This document shows positions 12,555 to 22,304 of a stretch of DNA of 64,000 nt, piece by piece; position 1 is the stretch's first letter; each line of letters starts with the position of its first letter. The translations under genes were made by a program, and so were the position numbers. The stretch comes from Cladophialophora immunda (Eukaryota; Ascomycota; Eurotiomycetes; Chaetothyriales; Herpotrichiellaceae): positions 3,162,001-3,226,000 of the forward strand of contig NW_015622547.1 of the NCBI RefSeq assembly GCF_000835495.1, read 5' to 3'. The notes under the pieces are model-generated. The model ran no database searches. It was not told where the DNA came from and was given only the letters and a program-made list of their open reading frames with translations.

Positions 12555-14894
12555 TCAAGCCTCGGTTTCCCTGTTGGTGACTTTCTCATAGAACTCCAGG
12601 GTCATCGCCGCAAGGAAGCACGGGATCTGCTTCTTCTCCTTCACCCAGAAATTGATCAGATCTCTGATCTCCGCAGCAAAGGGACTGTCGGGCCCGCCGC
12701 TTATCTTCATGGTACCGTTGTCTCCGTCGAAAATGATATAGTGGTCGTCATCCTCGTCCTCGCTCTCGTCTCCCAGATCATGAGGCCGTCCATAATACAT
12801 GCTCGAAACTTTGGCCTTTCCGTTGGGAAGAAAGTTGACTTTGTATCCCAGGACGCTCGCAATAACATCCCGGAATTCCGCGGCCTTTTGCGTCCAGATC
12901 TCTCGCTGTCGCCTCATCCGCTTTTCCTTCTCGGCCACAACCATTTCCATATCTTTGAGATCCAATTTGAGCGCATCAACCGAGCTGACAGGGACCATTT
13001 TCACGCCTTCAAGATCGCCACCCCTCAGCTGTGCGAGAAGCGCCTTGTTTTCTTCCTTGAGCGTTCGTAACGTCGACAACTTTATCGCCTCGGCTTTAGC
13101 AGTAGGATTGTCTCGGAGCTCTAGGACTCGTGTTTTAGAGCTCTCCCGTAAGGCTTTGAGTTGTGCTTTTGTCGCTTGAAGATCCGTGGCCAGCATTTGG
13201 GACTGTTGAGCGGTCTTCTGCAACGCAATTTGGAGGTTCTTGTTCTTTCTCAATAATGCACCTAGCTGTGAGTTACCTCCTTCCCCGTCCGCCTCCTGTG
13301 AATCTGCAGGTCGCTTTGTTCCCCGAGGCTCGTCCAGAACAGGGGCGGTGGCTGCAGGCACCACTTCAAGTTTTGATAGATCGGAGTGGAGTGTGTGCAC
13401 TTCAGCCTTGTATTGATCGACCAGGTTTTCCAAGTTCTTAATCTGTTCAGACCGTTGTGCATCGAAGTTCTGGTTGTCCATCAAGACAGTCTCCTCGGTG
13501 TCGAAAGTCTTCAATTGAGCTCGAAGATATTCGACCTCTTTGACGGCGAGGACCCGTTGTCGCTCTAGTCTCTTGTAAGCTTTATTGTCCTGGCCCGCGT
13601 CCGCCGGCGCAGTCTTTGTAGATTTCAAATTCTCGACCTCGCTGCTCAAGGCTGCCTTGTCTCTTTCCAGCGCTCTGATGATCTCGTCCTTTTCTGAGAG
13701 GTCGCTTTCGACTGTGCCCAGCCTGTCTACCATCGAAGCATACTCGATTCTTTGCTGGATAAGAGCTTTCACAACGGCCTCGGGAGAGTCGAATTCGCTC
13801 TCTTGCCCATCGCGCTGCAGAAGGCTCGTCCATGTTCTCTTTTCATCCTCGAGTATCTCTCTTTGTATCTGAGCCTCTCCTAATTGTCTCTGCACGTCCT
13901 TGAGCACTTGAAGCTCGATTTCTAGACCGTGTTTCTGTTCTTCGACGACTTCGACACTGCGGTGAGCATCGCGCAGTCGCCGTAGCTCAGCCAGTTGTTC
14001 TCTATTGGTTGCCTCGAGTTTTCGAATGTGAGTCAATTGTTCAGAGAGCTGGTTCTGCAGGACCTGGATCGCTTCGCTGTCCCCAGAATGCGACTTTAAT
14101 GTGGCCACTTCGGTTTCAAGGCCCTCGATTTTCGCATCTCGTTCGGACAGGCGCGCCTGCGATGACTCGAACTGCTGGCCCAGTTCTTCCAACTGTTGTC
14201 TGACACCATCCACGGTCTCTTGGAGGGCAGCACGTTTTGCCTCAACGTCATTGAGTTGGTACTTGTATTGCCTCTCTTGATCAGCGAGACGCGCCTGCGC
14301 GTCTGTAGCATCTTCCTTTAGAGAAGCAGTTTGGTCTTGTAAATCCCGCAGTTGTCGTTCAAGCGCGGCTTTCTCATTGATTTTTTGGTCCTGCAGTTCG
14401 CGCAATTCCTTCACCAGGGCCTCTTGTCTCTGCGTCGCCTTTTGAGCGGCGCCTTCGGCAGTTTGGTACCTTTTGAAGTCGGCATCTGCTCTGAGCTGTT
14501 GTTCACGCAGCTCTTTTTCATGCTGCAGCGCCAGAAGACCTCGCTCTTGTTGCAAATTTTTGAGCTCGTACTCTAGGGCGTTAATCTTCGCACGGAGATT
14601 TTCATCTTGGGTCGGATCGGCTCGAGAAACAGAGGGCTGGCGGAGTCTGGACTGTCTGAAGGGCTGCGGAGGATTGTCGACTGCGCCTCCAGCGATGAAG
14701 TCGTATGATGGTTGGGTGCTTGTGAGTCGATTTTGCCCGGCTGCGGAGGTTGGTCGAGGCAGCGCTGATTGCCCGCCCGAGATGCTTTTGCGACCAGAGA
14801 GAGAGGTTCTTGAGGTCGACAAGCGCATGCGCTTGGACGCGGGCGAGCTCATGTTGCGCAGCGCTTGCACGGTAAGAAGAGGGCTACTAATCAC
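12555..14894 (-). CDS. mad1: Spindle assembly checkpoint protein Mad1
   Basis: An intronless gene of 779 residues. A short Ser/Arg-rich N-terminus (alternative start at MSSPASKRMR, 14 residues in) is followed by almost continuous coiled coil from about residue 95 to 660. The globular C-terminal domain has the Mad1 pattern VLGYKVNFLPNGKAKVSSMY, an acidic loop and NFWVKEKKQIPCFLAAMTLEF. Mad1 recruits Mad2 to unattached kinetochores and nuclear pores, delaying anaphase until chromosomes are attached. The length is close to the fungal norm of 700–800. It is divergent from nothing obvious and has ordinary spacing on both sides. Identity rests on the C-terminal domain plus the coiled-coil architecture. 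Confidence 0.93.
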   Translation of the reverse strand: MISSPLLTVQALRNMSSPASKRMRLSTSRTSLSGRKSISGGQSALPRPTSAAGQNRLTSTQPSYDFIAGGAVDNPPQPFRQSRLRQPSVSRADPTQDENLRAKINALEYELKNLQQERGLLALQHEKELREQQLRADADFKRYQTAEGAAQKATQRQEALVKELRELQDQKINEKAALERQLRDLQDQTASLKEDATDAQARLADQERQYKYQLNDVEAKRAALQETVDGVRQQLEELGQQFESSQARLSERDAKIEGLETEVATLKSHSGDSEAIQVLQNQLSEQLTHIRKLEATNREQLAELRRLRDAHRSVEVVEEQKHGLEIELQVLKDVQRQLGEAQIQREILEDEKRTWTSLLQRDGQESEFDSPEAVVKALIQQRIEYASMVDRLGTVESDLSEKDEIIRALERDKAALSSEVENLKSTKTAPADAGQDNKAYKRLERQRVLAVKEVEYLRAQLKTFDTEETVLMDNQNFDAQRSEQIKNLENLVDQYKAEVHTLHSDLSKLEVVPAATAPVLDEPRGTKRPADSQEADGEGGNSQLGALLRKNKNLQIALQKTAQQSQMLATDLQATKAQLKALRESSKTRVLELRDNPTAKAEAIKLSTLRTLKEENKALLAQLRGGDLEGVKMVPVSSVDALKLDLKDMEMVVAEKEKRMRRQREIWTQKAAEFRDVIASVLGYKVNFLPNGKAKVSSMYYGRPHDLGDESEDEDDDHYIIFDGDNGTMKISGGPDSPFAAEIRDLINFWVKEKKQIPCFLAAMTLEFYEKVTNRETEA

Positions 14895-15203
14895 TAGATG
14901 AGGATGATCGAAGGAAGAGGAGTTGGTTGTTTACACTCGCTGTTTTCGGCCTGGAAGTTCGACCAACCAAACCCCCGAAGATACGCCGATGACACCCTCG
15001 AGCCTCAACCTCCATTCACACTCGTTTCACCCTCCATTCACTTTACACAACTGCATTGAGATCATCGTATCATGTTAGGTACCTCGCTTGCTACCAGGTA
15101 GGTATGAACAGCCTCCTTGCCCGCATAGACCGCATTGAGTCCTCCAATAGCTTACTAGCACCTCCCTGTTATCAATTCGGCCTCGATGTCTCTCTGAGTA
15201 CTC
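14895..15203. other. mad1 upstream region
   Basis: About 300 bases of mad1 promoter and leader, containing TTAGGTACCTCG and GGTAGGTATG fragments related to the TAGGTACCTA palindrome seen elsewhere. No gene recognised. Confidence 0.4.
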
Positions 15204-16385
15204 TCAGTCGGTTATGCCGTTCCGTTTATCACATCGATCGCAATGCTCGGTAGTGCTGAAGCAATCTTCGGATTGGCTCAGGAAGCATTCAAGACAAATA
15301 CCCGGGATATCTCTGGCAAACTCATTGACACACTTTTGCAAGTCTGCAGCGAAGTCGCGCTCACAATAAAGACAAGCACATCTCTTTCTGATCAGCTCCT
15401 TCCAGGTTTCGCTCGTGTCGAGTTCTCGAGCGATGCGTTGCACTGTAAGTGCCATCCACCGCACTGTCTGAGAACGTGAAAACTCCGTATAGGGTGCAAG
15501 CTCGTGAGACATCAACTGCGCCATCAAGTACAGGTATTTCTCGGACTCCCGGATGGTCATGTCGGAATTGGGTTGACACTTTGGTCCAATGCATTGATGT
15601 ATTTTCTCCAGGAATTTCGCCTTATACTGCATCTGACTTTTTTCGATGAGACCTAGAAATATCAGAGAGATCCATGAGAACAAAGGAGAAATCAATTCCA
15701 AACCTTTGACTTCGCAGCTGTTTTCGAGGTCACTCGCACCCTCGAAACTCCGGAATAAAGTGTCCGATGAATAGATCATAACCCTTGTCAATTTCCAGAA
15801 CAACTCATCAAGCCGGAATGCAGTCGCCACATATAACAGTGCTATCCGGTGGTACTTATGCACTGGAACATTTTCCTTGTTTACAGTCTCCGGCAACAGA
15901 AAGTACGCCGAATAACTTGCGTGCAATGCTTCACTGGCACTCGCGAGCTTCATCATCACCCACGGCTTCAACGTTGGAATGCATAGTCGCATTTTTGCAA
16001 CTGTTACCAACTTGACCAGATCCTTAAAATTGAGGTGATCGAGATTCTCGATCTTGTGGTGGAATATTTTGAGGAGAGTCAAGATGATTCTTGGGTCATC
16101 CTCTGGCAGGCGAATGACCTTGGTTCTTCCTTCGACGAACGACGATGACAGCATGCGCGAAAACACCTCGGAGGCGAGGCTGACGACTGCCCCAGAAACC
16201 TTGATGTCAAGAGCATGCTTGCCGCTGCCGACTTTGAAGAGGACATCCCCGTCGGCAACGACTTCGACCAGTTCGGCGGTACGAGCTTCTTCCGCATTTT
16301 TGTCCGAGTCCATCGCGTCGGCTTTTCGCTTGTTCCCTGTGCTAGAATGGCCCAGGTTTGGTGTGTTGAGCATTCTACCAGCCAT
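15204..16385 (-). CDS. BTB/POZ-domain protein with C-terminal zinc-binding cysteines
   Basis: About 393 residues from the ATG at 16385 (MAGRMLNTPNLG). A BTB domain occupies about residues 40–150 (DGDVLFKVGSG, VSLASEVFSRMLSSSF). A helical region follows, then a Cys-rich end with CACLYCERD and CLECF…HCDRCDK, probably binding zinc. A 51-nt segment, 15653–15703 (GTTTGG…TTTCTAG), has intron ends at the position where the paralogue at 33633–34804 has an intron. Its length is a multiple of three and it has no stop, so removing it shortens the protein by 17 residues without changing frame. Fungal BTB proteins of this type may be Cul3 adaptors, but the function is unproven. Confidence 0.82.
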   Translation of the reverse strand: MAGRMLNTPNLGHSSTGNKRKADAMDSDKNAEEARTAELVEVVADGDVLFKVGSGKHALDIKVSGAVVSLASEVFSRMLSSSFVEGRTKVIRLPEDDPRIILTLLKIFHHKIENLDHLNFKDLVKLVTVAKMRLCIPTLKPWVMMKLASASEALHASYSAYFLLPETVNKENVPVHKYHRIALLYVATAFRLDELFWKLTRVMIYSSDTLFRSFEGASDLENSCEVKGLELISPLFSWISLIFLGLIEKSQMQYKAKFLEKIHQCIGPKCQPNSDMTIRESEKYLYLMAQLMSHELAPYTEFSRSQTVRWMALTVQRIARELDTSETWKELIRKRCACLYCERDFAADLQKCVNEFARDIPGICLECFLSQSEDCFSTTEHCDRCDKRNGITD

Positions 16386-17272
16386 AGCTGATTTCGATGA
16401 TATACGGAACTCCGTGAGATGGACCTGAGACGGCTGATGAGTGAGAAGAGGCTGACGGTTTGGTAAATGGTGGTTGTGGGTAGAGATAGGAGGCAGGGTT
16501 GGGTAAGGTGGTTGAACAAGCAGTGATAAAAGAGTGAGGTCAAAGAAATAAACAGCATTCACTCTACCTCTTATTTGGCTGGCACTTGTTGTCCAGGGCG
16601 CCCTCTGATACAACGATGTTCCTCTACACTTGACAGCAACGGTGAGGAAGAGCCTGTTCATGTCCCACCCACCTGACCGGGACACATCGGCATGTCGACG
16701 TTTCCAGTGCCTTCCTGAATCTCATACCTGCCAACTCTCTCCCCTGGCGTGGGACTCGTTCGCCTCCGACCTGCTCCCGCTTTACCCTTGCATCATAGGG
16801 ATTACGGTCGAAGACTGATGGATTTGAAAGGGATCTCGTTACAAGGACCAAGAGAAACTTCCACGGTGAGATCCTTTTAGCACTCTCAGACCCCGAAGGA
16901 CAAGTCACTCCTACCCACTCCTGCTATCCTCGACCTTCATTCGAATTCCTCGCGACGGAGTCAAAGCGTACTGGGATACGGAGCTGGCCAGTATGGCCGT
17001 TCATACTCTAAATACTCTAAGAGGCACTCGAGAGACTACCGACAAGGAGCCTTTCAACTCCTTCACTGGACCCATGAGAAATCACACATGTAAATTGTGG
17101 TAGGACGAAGCGAAATGGTACAAAGCTCAGGGCAGATGAAACATGAAACTCGCTCCCTCGTTTCCTTCATCGACACACCTCCCGCAAGTGCTGCTGGGGC
17201 ATTCCAAAATCCCGGCATCTAACGTTTTGCATCATCATCAGCGACAAGAACGCTCGCCTTCACCCACGCACC
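16386..17272. other. Intergenic, BTB gene leader and promoter
   Basis: The coding frame stays open upstream of the chosen BTB start, to 16685, but the translation there is Pro/His/Leu-rich and untypical, so it is taken as leader. The rest is the BTB promoter and the 3' flank of the GPI-protein gene. Confidence 0.4.
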
Positions 17273-19472
17273 CTAGACGGCGACAACTGCGACGGCCCCT
17301 GCTCCGAGCAACACTCCCATCAACCCGACGGCGCCGGTAGGTCTGGAGGCAGCGCCGCCGGTGTAGGTGGCCACGACCGACATCGCATCGGGAGTCCAGG
17401 CGGAGCTCGCTGGCGTGCCTGAGACCGAGGCGGCGTTGACCGCGTAGCTGGTCGACGCCGCGGCGACTGGGGTGTTTGCCGGCGTGAATGCTGGGGGGTA
17501 GCCGCCTGGGGTGTACGCGGCGGGGGAGGCACCTGGAACGTAACCAGCCGGAGAAGCGCCGCCGGTAGAGGCTGGAACTGGAGGAGGAGCGGCCCCTGGA
17601 GTATACGCCGCAGGCGCACCACCGGGAACATACGGCGGCGAAGAACCCGCGGCACCTCCGTACGTCACCGCCGTGGCAGCGACTGTAGCAGAGTGGCCGG
17701 CACCGGGCGGGTGTCCCTCACCGTGCTCGTGCCCTGCAGGTCCGTAGGTGGTGTATGGCTGGAGCGGCGCCGTCGGGGTGACTTTCCAGGGACACGACGC
17801 GGTCAGGCTCGTGCCCTGGCATGTCGCGCAAGGGTAGATGACCGCGGGCTCCGCCGTGGGCTTCGATGGGCAATGAGTCTGGGATGCATGTCAGTGCGCT
17901 GCACGTAGCGTTCGTTCGTCATGGGAGGGGGGTCCTGACCGTTGTCGCCGTGATGAAGTCCGTCACGGTGATTCCCTGGGCCTCGAAGGCGCACACGTAG
18001 CATGGCATCGACGGGATGGGCGTGTTGTAGATGGGCTTCTGGTACGTCGAGAGCACGCTGGTGGTGGTGTACGTGACTGTGAAAACAGGATCAGTATTTC
18101 TAGACGCATTCAAGACCTTGCGACGCGGAGTGGCATACCTGTGCTGGTCGGGTCAATGGTGCTGCACTGCTCGACCTCGGTCACAGACACGATGACCTCG
18201 ATGCCAATGCACTGCGATTTGGGGACCGAAGGCGTAATGTACGGAGGGGCGGTCCAGGCTCTTCTTGAGGTCGTGGCCGTCACCGGGCTGGCTGTGGTCC
18301 TGGTCTTCGAGCTGACAATGGAGGAGCCAGTCGACCAGGTCGTCGTGTTCGTGTAGGTCTTGGATATGGTGGTGGACAGGACAGACGTTGTAAAGGTTGT
18401 CGTTGTGCTCGAGGACGTCGAGGTCTAATACAAAAGGTCAACCAACGAACATTGGCCCGGGGGTCATTGTCCCTTTTTTTCCCATACCGTGGTAGAAGTG
18501 GTCGAACTGCTGGTGGTGTTGGCGGAGCCACAAGTGCCGTCTCCGTTGGCAATGCCGCTCTCACACTTGCAGCTCTTGGAACAGCCGTCGCCGTCCACGG
18601 TGTTGCCGTCGTCGCACTCTTCACCCAGCGAGGGATCGAACTTCCCATCACCGCAGCCGGCCGGGGTTGCACCGCGGCTTAGAATGTACGGCAGACCGGA
18701 GTGGCCGTCACCATAGCTCTGGGTGCCGGTCGTGATGACCCCGTCTGCGATTGCCAGCGCCTGGAAGCCATTCTGCCCGACCGAAGGGTACGAGGAGAAG
18801 GCCTCGTGGGTGCTGTAGGACCAATTCGACAGATCGGCGTCGGTCAGGGTGTCGATCGCGGGCGACGAGGCCACGATATGGATCTCGTTGTACCCTCCCG
18901 CGCCATTGTTGTCCTGGCCAAAGACCTTGAAGTCGCCGAAATAGGACAGCGCCGGCACGGGGGTGTCGACGGCGGCGGTGTTGTAGTACTGTGAGAGGGA
19001 CAGGTAGAATCCGGTCTGGGAGGAGCCGGTGGAAGAGACCCCGGCGGCGGCAAACTTGATGCTGTTGTCAATGAGCACAGACGCACCGGCGACGCCTTGG
19101 GAATCGTGGTTGGACTGATCGGCGCCTGCATCGTGTCAGCGGTATCCCGTGCTTCGAGACCCATATTCCCTCACCGTGGATGATGACGTTTCCGGTGACA
19201 GCAGGCCCCCAGGTGGTGTTTGTGTCTGCCAGGACCTGGATCAGACTCACGTCACTGCTCCCGAACGGATCGCCGATGATGATGGCTTTGAAGGCCGCGA
19301 AGTCAGATGTCTTCATCGCGCGCCATTCTGTCTCGGTGACCACCTTGGTGGTGAACCCCAGGCCAACGGCATGCTCTTCCTCGTCCCCCACCAGCTCGTC
19401 CAGGAAGAGGAGATCTTCAGCGACAACGGAACCGACGAGCGCGAAGCCCGCGGCGATGGCAGAGAAGCGCAT
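17273..19472 (-). CDS. GPI-anchored secreted protein with DUF4215-type cysteine module
   Basis: Five exons (19472–19175, 19125–18488, 18424–18139, 18076–17940, 17878–17273) encode 654 residues. The introns are 49, 63, 62 and 61 nt and all phases close. There is a signal peptide (MRFSAIAAGFALVGSVVA), then a roughly 235-residue beta-type domain containing GNVIIHGADQSNHDSQG and a GTQSYGDGHSG loop. At about 257–290 comes a cysteine module, CGDGKFDPSLGEECDDGNTV, of the DUF4215/Myxococcus Cys-rich repeat type. Thr/Ser-rich linkers, a CYVC/CATC cysteine pair and Pro/Gly/Ala-rich repeats (YTPG, YVPG) lead to a hydrophobic tail (GLMGVLLGAGAVAVVAV) suited to GPI attachment. It is probably a cell-wall surface protein; no catalytic function is assigned. 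Confidence 0.8.
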
Positions 19473-20946
19473 GACGGCGGGAAGGAAAAAGGCAAAGAAA
19501 TTGACAATACCCTCTGAAGTCCGGAACGAGTGGCTGCAGTTGGAGGAAACGAACGACTGGGACGAAAAGAGTGGAAAGAAGGTGTCGACCGACGACACCA
19601 GACGGTGGAGGGTTGGTGACGGCTCGCCCTTTTATTGAGAGGACATCTGATCCACGGGACTTCTGGAGCAGAGGCTGCTCTGCCTCGTTCCCAGGAGTGA
19701 CATGGTGATTGGCAAATCACAATCGAGGCTGCTCAAATCCAGAAAGCCACGGAGAGCTGGAAATAGGAGACAGCAATCAGATGGGCGAGACAATAATACC
19801 ACAACTTGCAGGCTCCCGAGTATCGAGCCTCGTATAGACACTTGACAGAGACGGCCATGGCTGATGGCTGACAGACAAACACGAAGGCCAGGCGCCGGGA
19901 AGACTGAAAACTTTGAAGATGTTGTACCACCAACCAGCCGGATTGGAGATGGTGGCGTCTCGTCCAGACCGATTCCCAGCCTCACAGCCTTGTTTGACAG
20001 CCTTTGGTCGGTAAGACACCAATCTCCCCTGCAGTCCGTTATACGGGTTTCGGCCCCGTGCCTGAGCCGCCATAGGCGTCAAAACACTGGCAAACAAGGC
20101 GCAGCTCTGGGTTCGATCAAGGGCGACGACGAGGAAATTTGACACCCTGCTCAACCCTCTGGAGGATGAGGGTGAAGCCGCCCTGTATGCACCCCCGACT
20201 CCTGCCAAGGGAATGGCGCAGGAGGTAGAGTAAGCCACAGGGGGTGAACAGCAGTCTTCTGCCACCACGGGTTCCAGTTGCTCAGTCGATTCTGCGGTGT
20301 TGATAGTAGACAGCGGGGAGTGGAGCAGTAGGATGCGACTCTTGAGAGCTCTGGCTCCAACCCTTCTGCTATACTGCACTCGTAACTTGACTGGTGCGCC
20401 CCTCGTTTCCACAGCCTCGCCCAGGGGTTTCAGCCTTGCGCTTGAATGGTTGCGAATCCCCGCTGTGAAATGTCCGCAAACTCGCCCGGGGGCATCCCAG
20501 CAGAGAAAGCCGTGGCAGGAGTATAGCTCACCTAACCAAGGGTTCAAAATCAGCTGCCCAATACACCGAACCTGCGACAAATTCCGGATCGAGGCTCCAT
20601 GCCTGAGAGGCCCCGGAGGTCGATTTCCCCCCCCCCCCCCCGGAATCCCGGGAATCGCCCTATTTTCCGTCCTCGCTGGGCCACAGGCGGATCCATATGC
20701 AACTCCAGCAAGACTTCTATGCCACCACCTCCCTTAGCAGTGGGGAAAACTGCAAATACCGTCCTAGAGTGCTCGGAATGTATGACCTACATTGATGCCT
20801 ACGCTTAGGTGTTTTATGACAAAACCCCCCTCCACCTCGTCTGAGCTTTCCTTTCCCTTTTTGTGTTTCTTATCATGAAAGCGCGCGAGTAGCCTTCCAC
20901 GGCATGGTCCATCTAGGTCCGCATTCATACCCATATTTGCACCACA
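19473..20946. other. Intergenic, upstream of two divergent genes
   Basis: This is the divergent upstream space of the GPI-protein gene (minus) and the D-amino-acid oxidase (plus). It holds a run of 15 C at 20627–20641 that abuts a CGGAATCC motif. No gene recognised. Confidence 0.45.
20641..20651 (+). promoter_or_regulatory. Near match to the cluster motif CGGAATC(C/G)G
   Basis: The sequence CGGAATCCCGG begins about 300 bases upstream of the D-amino-acid oxidase ATG. It shares eight of nine bases with the motif found upstream of three other cluster genes (27915, 29776, 31752). CGG half-sites are typical contacts of Zn2Cys6 regulators. The assignment is inference. Confidence 0.3.
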
Positions 20947-22017
20947 ATGCCTCAACCCCTGGTGATTGTGATCGGCGCCGGCGTCGTCGGTCTCTCGGCC
21001 GCCCACCGAATCCTCACGAACGATTGCTCCGTGCGCGTTGCGGTCGTGGCAGCAGAGCTGCCCAGCGACCCTCCGGCGCTGAACACGCCAGACTATGCGT
21101 CCATGTGGGCTGGGGCTCACCACCGGCCCGTGCCCGGTGCCACGGCCCAGTTGAAGCTGGAGACGGCCCTCGCACGGGAGACGGCGGCGGTGATGAGGCG
21201 ACTTGCTCACGAGGTCGCCGAGTGTGGCGTGGAGGTCACCCCGGCGATCGAATATCTCGAACGCCCGACAGCGGCGGAAACGAGTCTGCAAATCGGCGCG
21301 CCGTACGCGTGGGAGGGTGATGGCTTCCGGGTCACACCGCGCGACATGCTGCCGCGTGGTGTCGCGTGGGGATGCGAGTACCAGACCTACTGCGTCAACC
21401 CACGGATCTATTGTCGTTGGCTGCTCAGCCGCATCCAGCGCATGGGCGCACGGGTGGTCCGACATTCTCTGGACAGCGTCAGAGATGCGTTTGAACTGCC
21501 CCATCACGTGGGTCTAAGCAACCCCTCGATTGTGGTCAACTGTTCGGGGAGGGGCATCGATGCTGATCCCAAGGTCGGCATCGTCCGTGGTCAGACAGTC
21601 TTGGTGCGGCAACAGCACGACAAGACGGTCACCCGCCAATGCGCCGATGGAAGCTGGGCGTTCCTCATCCCCCGGCCTGCCGCAGGCGGGACCGTTGTGG
21701 GCGGCACAAAGGAACCGGACGACTGGGAAGCAGGCGCAAGGATGGAGACGCAAGCGAGACTGTTGGAGACCGCGGCAAGACTGTTCCCTGACTTCGTGTC
21801 CGATCCCGGCACGTTTGAAGTGATCGGCGTGAATGTCGGGAGGCGGCCATGGCGAGAAGGGGGCACGAGAATAGAGACCGAGGGTGTCGGTGCCGGACGG
21901 TATATTGTGCATGGCTACGGTGCAGGGGGAAGAGGTTATGAGTTGAGTTGGGGAGTCGCTGCGAGAATTGCAGCCATGGTCAAGGATTGCACGCAGCAGT
22001 TGAAAGCTTCGCTGTAA
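20947..22017 (+). CDS. D-amino-acid oxidase family flavoenzyme
   Basis: A single exon of 356 residues, the normal size for DAAO. The Rossmann dinucleotide motif VIGAGVVGLS is at residues 8–17. DAO-family signatures follow: the NCSGRG region, VGRRPWREGG with the substrate-carboxylate arginine, and the C-terminal GYGAGGRGYELSWG that closes the FAD site. The enzyme class oxidises D-amino acids to imino/2-oxo acids with H2O2; D-proline and its derivatives are good substrates of many members. The C-terminus (KASL) is not a canonical PTS1, so peroxisomal import is uncertain. The gene converges on the permease at 22305–24119 with 287 bases between the stops. D-aspartate oxidase cannot be excluded. 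Confidence 0.88.
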   Translation: MPQPLVIVIGAGVVGLSAAHRILTNDCSVRVAVVAAELPSDPPALNTPDYASMWAGAHHRPVPGATAQLKLETALARETAAVMRRLAHEVAECGVEVTPAIEYLERPTAAETSLQIGAPYAWEGDGFRVTPRDMLPRGVAWGCEYQTYCVNPRIYCRWLLSRIQRMGARVVRHSLDSVRDAFELPHHVGLSNPSIVVNCSGRGIDADPKVGIVRGQTVLVRQQHDKTVTRQCADGSWAFLIPRPAAGGTVVGGTKEPDDWEAGARMETQARLLETAARLFPDFVSDPGTFEVIGVNVGRRPWREGGTRIETEGVGAGRYIVHGYGAGGRGYELSWGVAARIAAMVKDCTQQLKASL

Positions 22018-22304
22018 TGACTTGTACTATGTAGGAGGAGATTCTTATAGGAATCCATCAGAACGAAATGAGCATCGCTCGACTTCCCTACGAGAGAGGC
22101 CCCAGCTAAAACCGATAGACTGTGCGACATCTTACTAACAAAAATTGTGCTTAACACTTGATACTAAGCCGTCTTGCGTTAAGAAACCAACAAATTCCAT
22201 GTGCAAGGGTGTCGGACTACCTGGAGCAAATGGTTCGATTGCAGTATGGAGAGCATCCCGGGAAACACGCCGTCAAGACATATATACGCAAAATCCGAAC
22301 AAGG

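Noticed and set aside
16386..16685. N-terminal extension of the BTB protein
   Set aside because: Open frame but Pro/His/Leu-rich and unlike the paralogue, which starts shortly before the BTB domain.
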